From Natrialbaceae archaeon B1-Br10_E2g27 (GTDB lineage Archaea > Halobacteriota > Halobacteria > Halobacteriales > Natrialbaceae), in the NCBI GenBank assembly GCA_001563885.1, contig LKMM01000122.1, positions 1 to 7,453 on the forward strand: 7,453 nucleotides of DNA, given 5' to 3'. The translations under genes and the position numbers were made by a program. Of the stretch, positions 6,333-7,453 are shown one piece after another. Under the pieces are notes generated by a model. The model was not told where the DNA came from. It was given only the letters and a program-made list of their open reading frames with translations, and did no database searches. The number at the start of each line of letters is the position of its first letter. Within the stretch, counting starts at the first letter, position 1.

Positions 6333-7453
6333 ATGAAGAAGCTATTAGCAATAGCTGCTGGAGCGGTGATCTTCAGTTGTATAGCATTTTCAATGACTGC
6401 TATCGCTGAGGGAAGCGTTAGCCTGGGCTCACTAGATGGCGACGGTACGGAAGATGACCCATATGTTATTACAAACGTGGATGAGCTGCAAGCAATTGAG
6501 CAGGATCTAAATGCTCACTACGTACTTGCAAATGATATCGATGCTTCCGAAACTGAGGCTTGGAACGCTGGAGGAGGATTTGAACCAATCGGTGATTTTG
6601 GAGAGCCCTTTTCAGGCTCGCTGGATGGGCAGAGACATACTATCACAGGCCTAATTATAGACCAATCCTCAAATCGTGCTGGTCTCTTTGGGTCTGTTGA
6701 CGGGAAAGTAAAATATTTGAATATTGAAGATGCTGAAGTTAGGACTTCTGGATCAAGAGCTGGTATCGCGATGGGTGAGAATCTCGGTGAAGTTGAACGG
6801 GTATATACATCAGGTACAGTTGAATCGGGAGAACAAATAGCGGGAGGATTAGTGGGTTCTGCAGGTGAAGACGGTTTAATTACGAAATCAGGATCCGAAG
6901 CTACAGTTTCGGGAGATGAACGGATAGGTGGATTGATTGGAGAACATAGAAACAATCATTTAACTGTAAAATCGTACGCCGTTGGAGAAGTGACTGCACC
7001 GAATGATGAGCGTGCAGGTGGTTTAATTGGAAGGCATACAAATGATGCTGAACTCAGAAATTCCTATTCAGCATCCACAACAAGCGGAGGAGATGTAGGA
7101 GGCCTGGTAGGACACCACCGTGATGAAGGGCACATATCGGATATCTATTCAGCAGGTGAAGTGTCGGGGCAGGATGATTCAATTGGTGGAATTACCGGTA
7201 TAGTGGTTTCTGAATCCTTTAATAACGGATATTGGGATGTGGAAGTAACTGGTCAGACAGAAGGTGGATATGGTGATGACCTAAGCACCGGCCTCGAGAC
7301 CGCAGAAATGACGGGCGCAGCCGCCGAAGCCAATATGGATCTCGACTTCGAGAACTTCTGGACGGCCACTGACGAGTACCCCATCCTCGAGTGGCAGGTC
7401 CAAGATGTCGACCTCGAGGTGTCCCAACCCGCTGTTGGCGAGGGTGAAACCAC
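6333..7453 (+). CDS. Secreted GLUG-repeat beta-helix surface protein, 3' end missing
   Basis: My translation from the ATG at 6333 stays open for 373 codons to the right edge. Residues 1-25 form a Sec-type signal peptide (MKKLLAIAAGAVIFS..., likely cut after AIA at 23-25). Next comes the opening typical of GLUG adhesin-like proteins: ITNVDELQAIEQDLNAHYVL and NDIDAS, then FSGSLDGQRHTITGL at 93-107. Seven GLUG-type turns follow. A family-typical closing block lies at about 299-354 (YWD, TAEMTGAAAEANM, FENFW and EYPILEWQ). Beyond 355 an acidic region begins, perhaps a CARDB-like or stalk domain leading to a surface anchor off the edge. Such proteins fold as right-handed beta-helices and are thought to mediate surface contacts. 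The gene starts 52 bases after the membrane-protein gene. Codon use changes abruptly near codon 318. Confidence 0.88.
   Translation, partial: MKKLLAIAAGAVIFSCIAFSMTAIAEGSVSLGSLDGDGTEDDPYVITNVDELQAIEQDLNAHYVLANDIDASETEAWNAGGGFEPIGDFGEPFSGSLDGQRHTITGLIIDQSSNRAGLFGSVDGKVKYLNIEDAEVRTSGSRAGIAMGENLGEVERVYTSGTVESGEQIAGGLVGSAGEDGLITKSGSEATVSGDERIGGLIGEHRNNHLTVKSYAVGEVTAPNDERAGGLIGRHTNDAELRNSYSASTTSGGDVGGLVGHHRDEGHISDIYSAGEVSGQDDSIGGITGIVVSESFNNGYWDVEVTGQTEGGYGDDLSTGLETAEMTGAAAEANMDLDFENFWTATDEYPILEWQVQDVDLEVSQPAVGEGET
6675..7199 (+). repeat. Seven GLUG-motif repeats in the surface protein
   Basis: The motif core recurs at residues 115-120 (RAGLFG), 143-148 (AGIAMG), 171-175 (GGLVG), 199-203 (GGLIG), 229-233 (GGLIG), 256-260 (GGLVG) and 285-289 (GGITG). 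The period is 27-30 residues, and each later unit is followed by an S-Y/E-A-x-G-x-V-type strand such as SYAVGEV and IYSAGEV. This regular spacing supports stacked beta-helix rungs. The DNA copies are diverged, so it is not a recent tandem duplication. Confidence 0.8.

Larger units (their letters stand above)
5935..7290. other. Low-GC segment with both edges inside coding genes
   Basis: Hand counts of 60-base lines give 43% G+C at 5941-6060, 42% at 6661-6720 and 37% at 7021-7080. The values are 65% at 5281-5340, 55% at 5881-5940 and 58-63% at 7321-7440. The hexamer CTCGAG, frequent elsewhere in the window, is absent between about 5809 and 7293. Codons such as TTA, ATA and AGA become common only inside. 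The left edge follows the membrane helix of the 5747 gene. The right edge lies just before the conserved C-terminal block of the GLUG protein. Edges are judged by eye to within about 20 bases. No transposase, integrase or terminal repeat is visible. Best read as a horizontally exchanged or recombined cassette; relaxed selection is an alternative. Confidence 0.6.

Noticed and set aside
6518..6955. A 145-residue minus-strand open frame opposite the GLUG gene
   Set aside because: It is Pro- and Ser-rich, covers the repeat region of a well-supported gene, has no promoter, and is best explained as the antisense shadow of the repeats.
5935..7290. An insertion sequence or integrated mobile element as the source of the low-GC segment
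   Set aside because: No transposase, integrase, inverted terminal repeats or target duplication could be seen, and both host genes stay in frame across the edges.

Overview
The window looks like haloarchaeal chromosome (class Halobacteria). The minus-strand genes are GC-rich (a sample line, 5281-5340, is 65% G+C) and their proteins are strongly acidic. TATA boxes of the TTTAAA type sit about 27 bases before start codons, giving leaderless transcripts. The one clear Shine-Dalgarno site pairs with the archaeal 16S tail. A closer placement (perhaps Natrialbaceae) is only a guess.

Layout. Bases 1-5672 carry five tightly packed minus-strand genes, in transcription order: a short HerA/FtsK-type ATPase (4608-5672), a coiled-coil acidic protein (3910-4569), a small membrane-anchored protein (3401-3913), a TadA/PilB-type secretion ATPase with an N-terminal cysteine cluster (1392-3308), and a TadC/PilC-type polytopic platform protein (1-1379) that runs off the left edge. 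Facing away from them on the plus strand are a small single-pass membrane protein with an Ig-like outer domain (5747-6280) and a secreted GLUG-repeat beta-helix protein (6333 onward) that is cut by the right edge.

How they may work together. TadA and TadC are the motor and membrane platform of an archaeal type IV pilus-like or type II secretion-like machine. The HerA-like ATPase, coiled-coil protein and anchored protein are probably accessory parts of it. The two plus-strand products are cell-surface proteins and could be pseudopilin-like, substrate or adhesin components. That link rests on position and on shared promoter sequence.

Two signals stand out. First, the leaderless promoters of herA-like, tadA and the divergent membrane-protein gene have the same TATA-to-start spacing and the same GCGGCCA element at the same place. 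The tadA and membrane-protein promoters match at 27 of 33 bases, start codon included. Second, about 1.35 kb of lower-GC DNA (about 5935-7290) begins inside one surface-protein gene and ends inside the next, leaving a GC-rich 5' end and a GC-rich 3' end. This suggests cassette exchange or diversification of surface-exposed protein parts.

No RNA gene, CRISPR array, transposase or insertion sequence was seen. Every gap between genes is under 100 bases.
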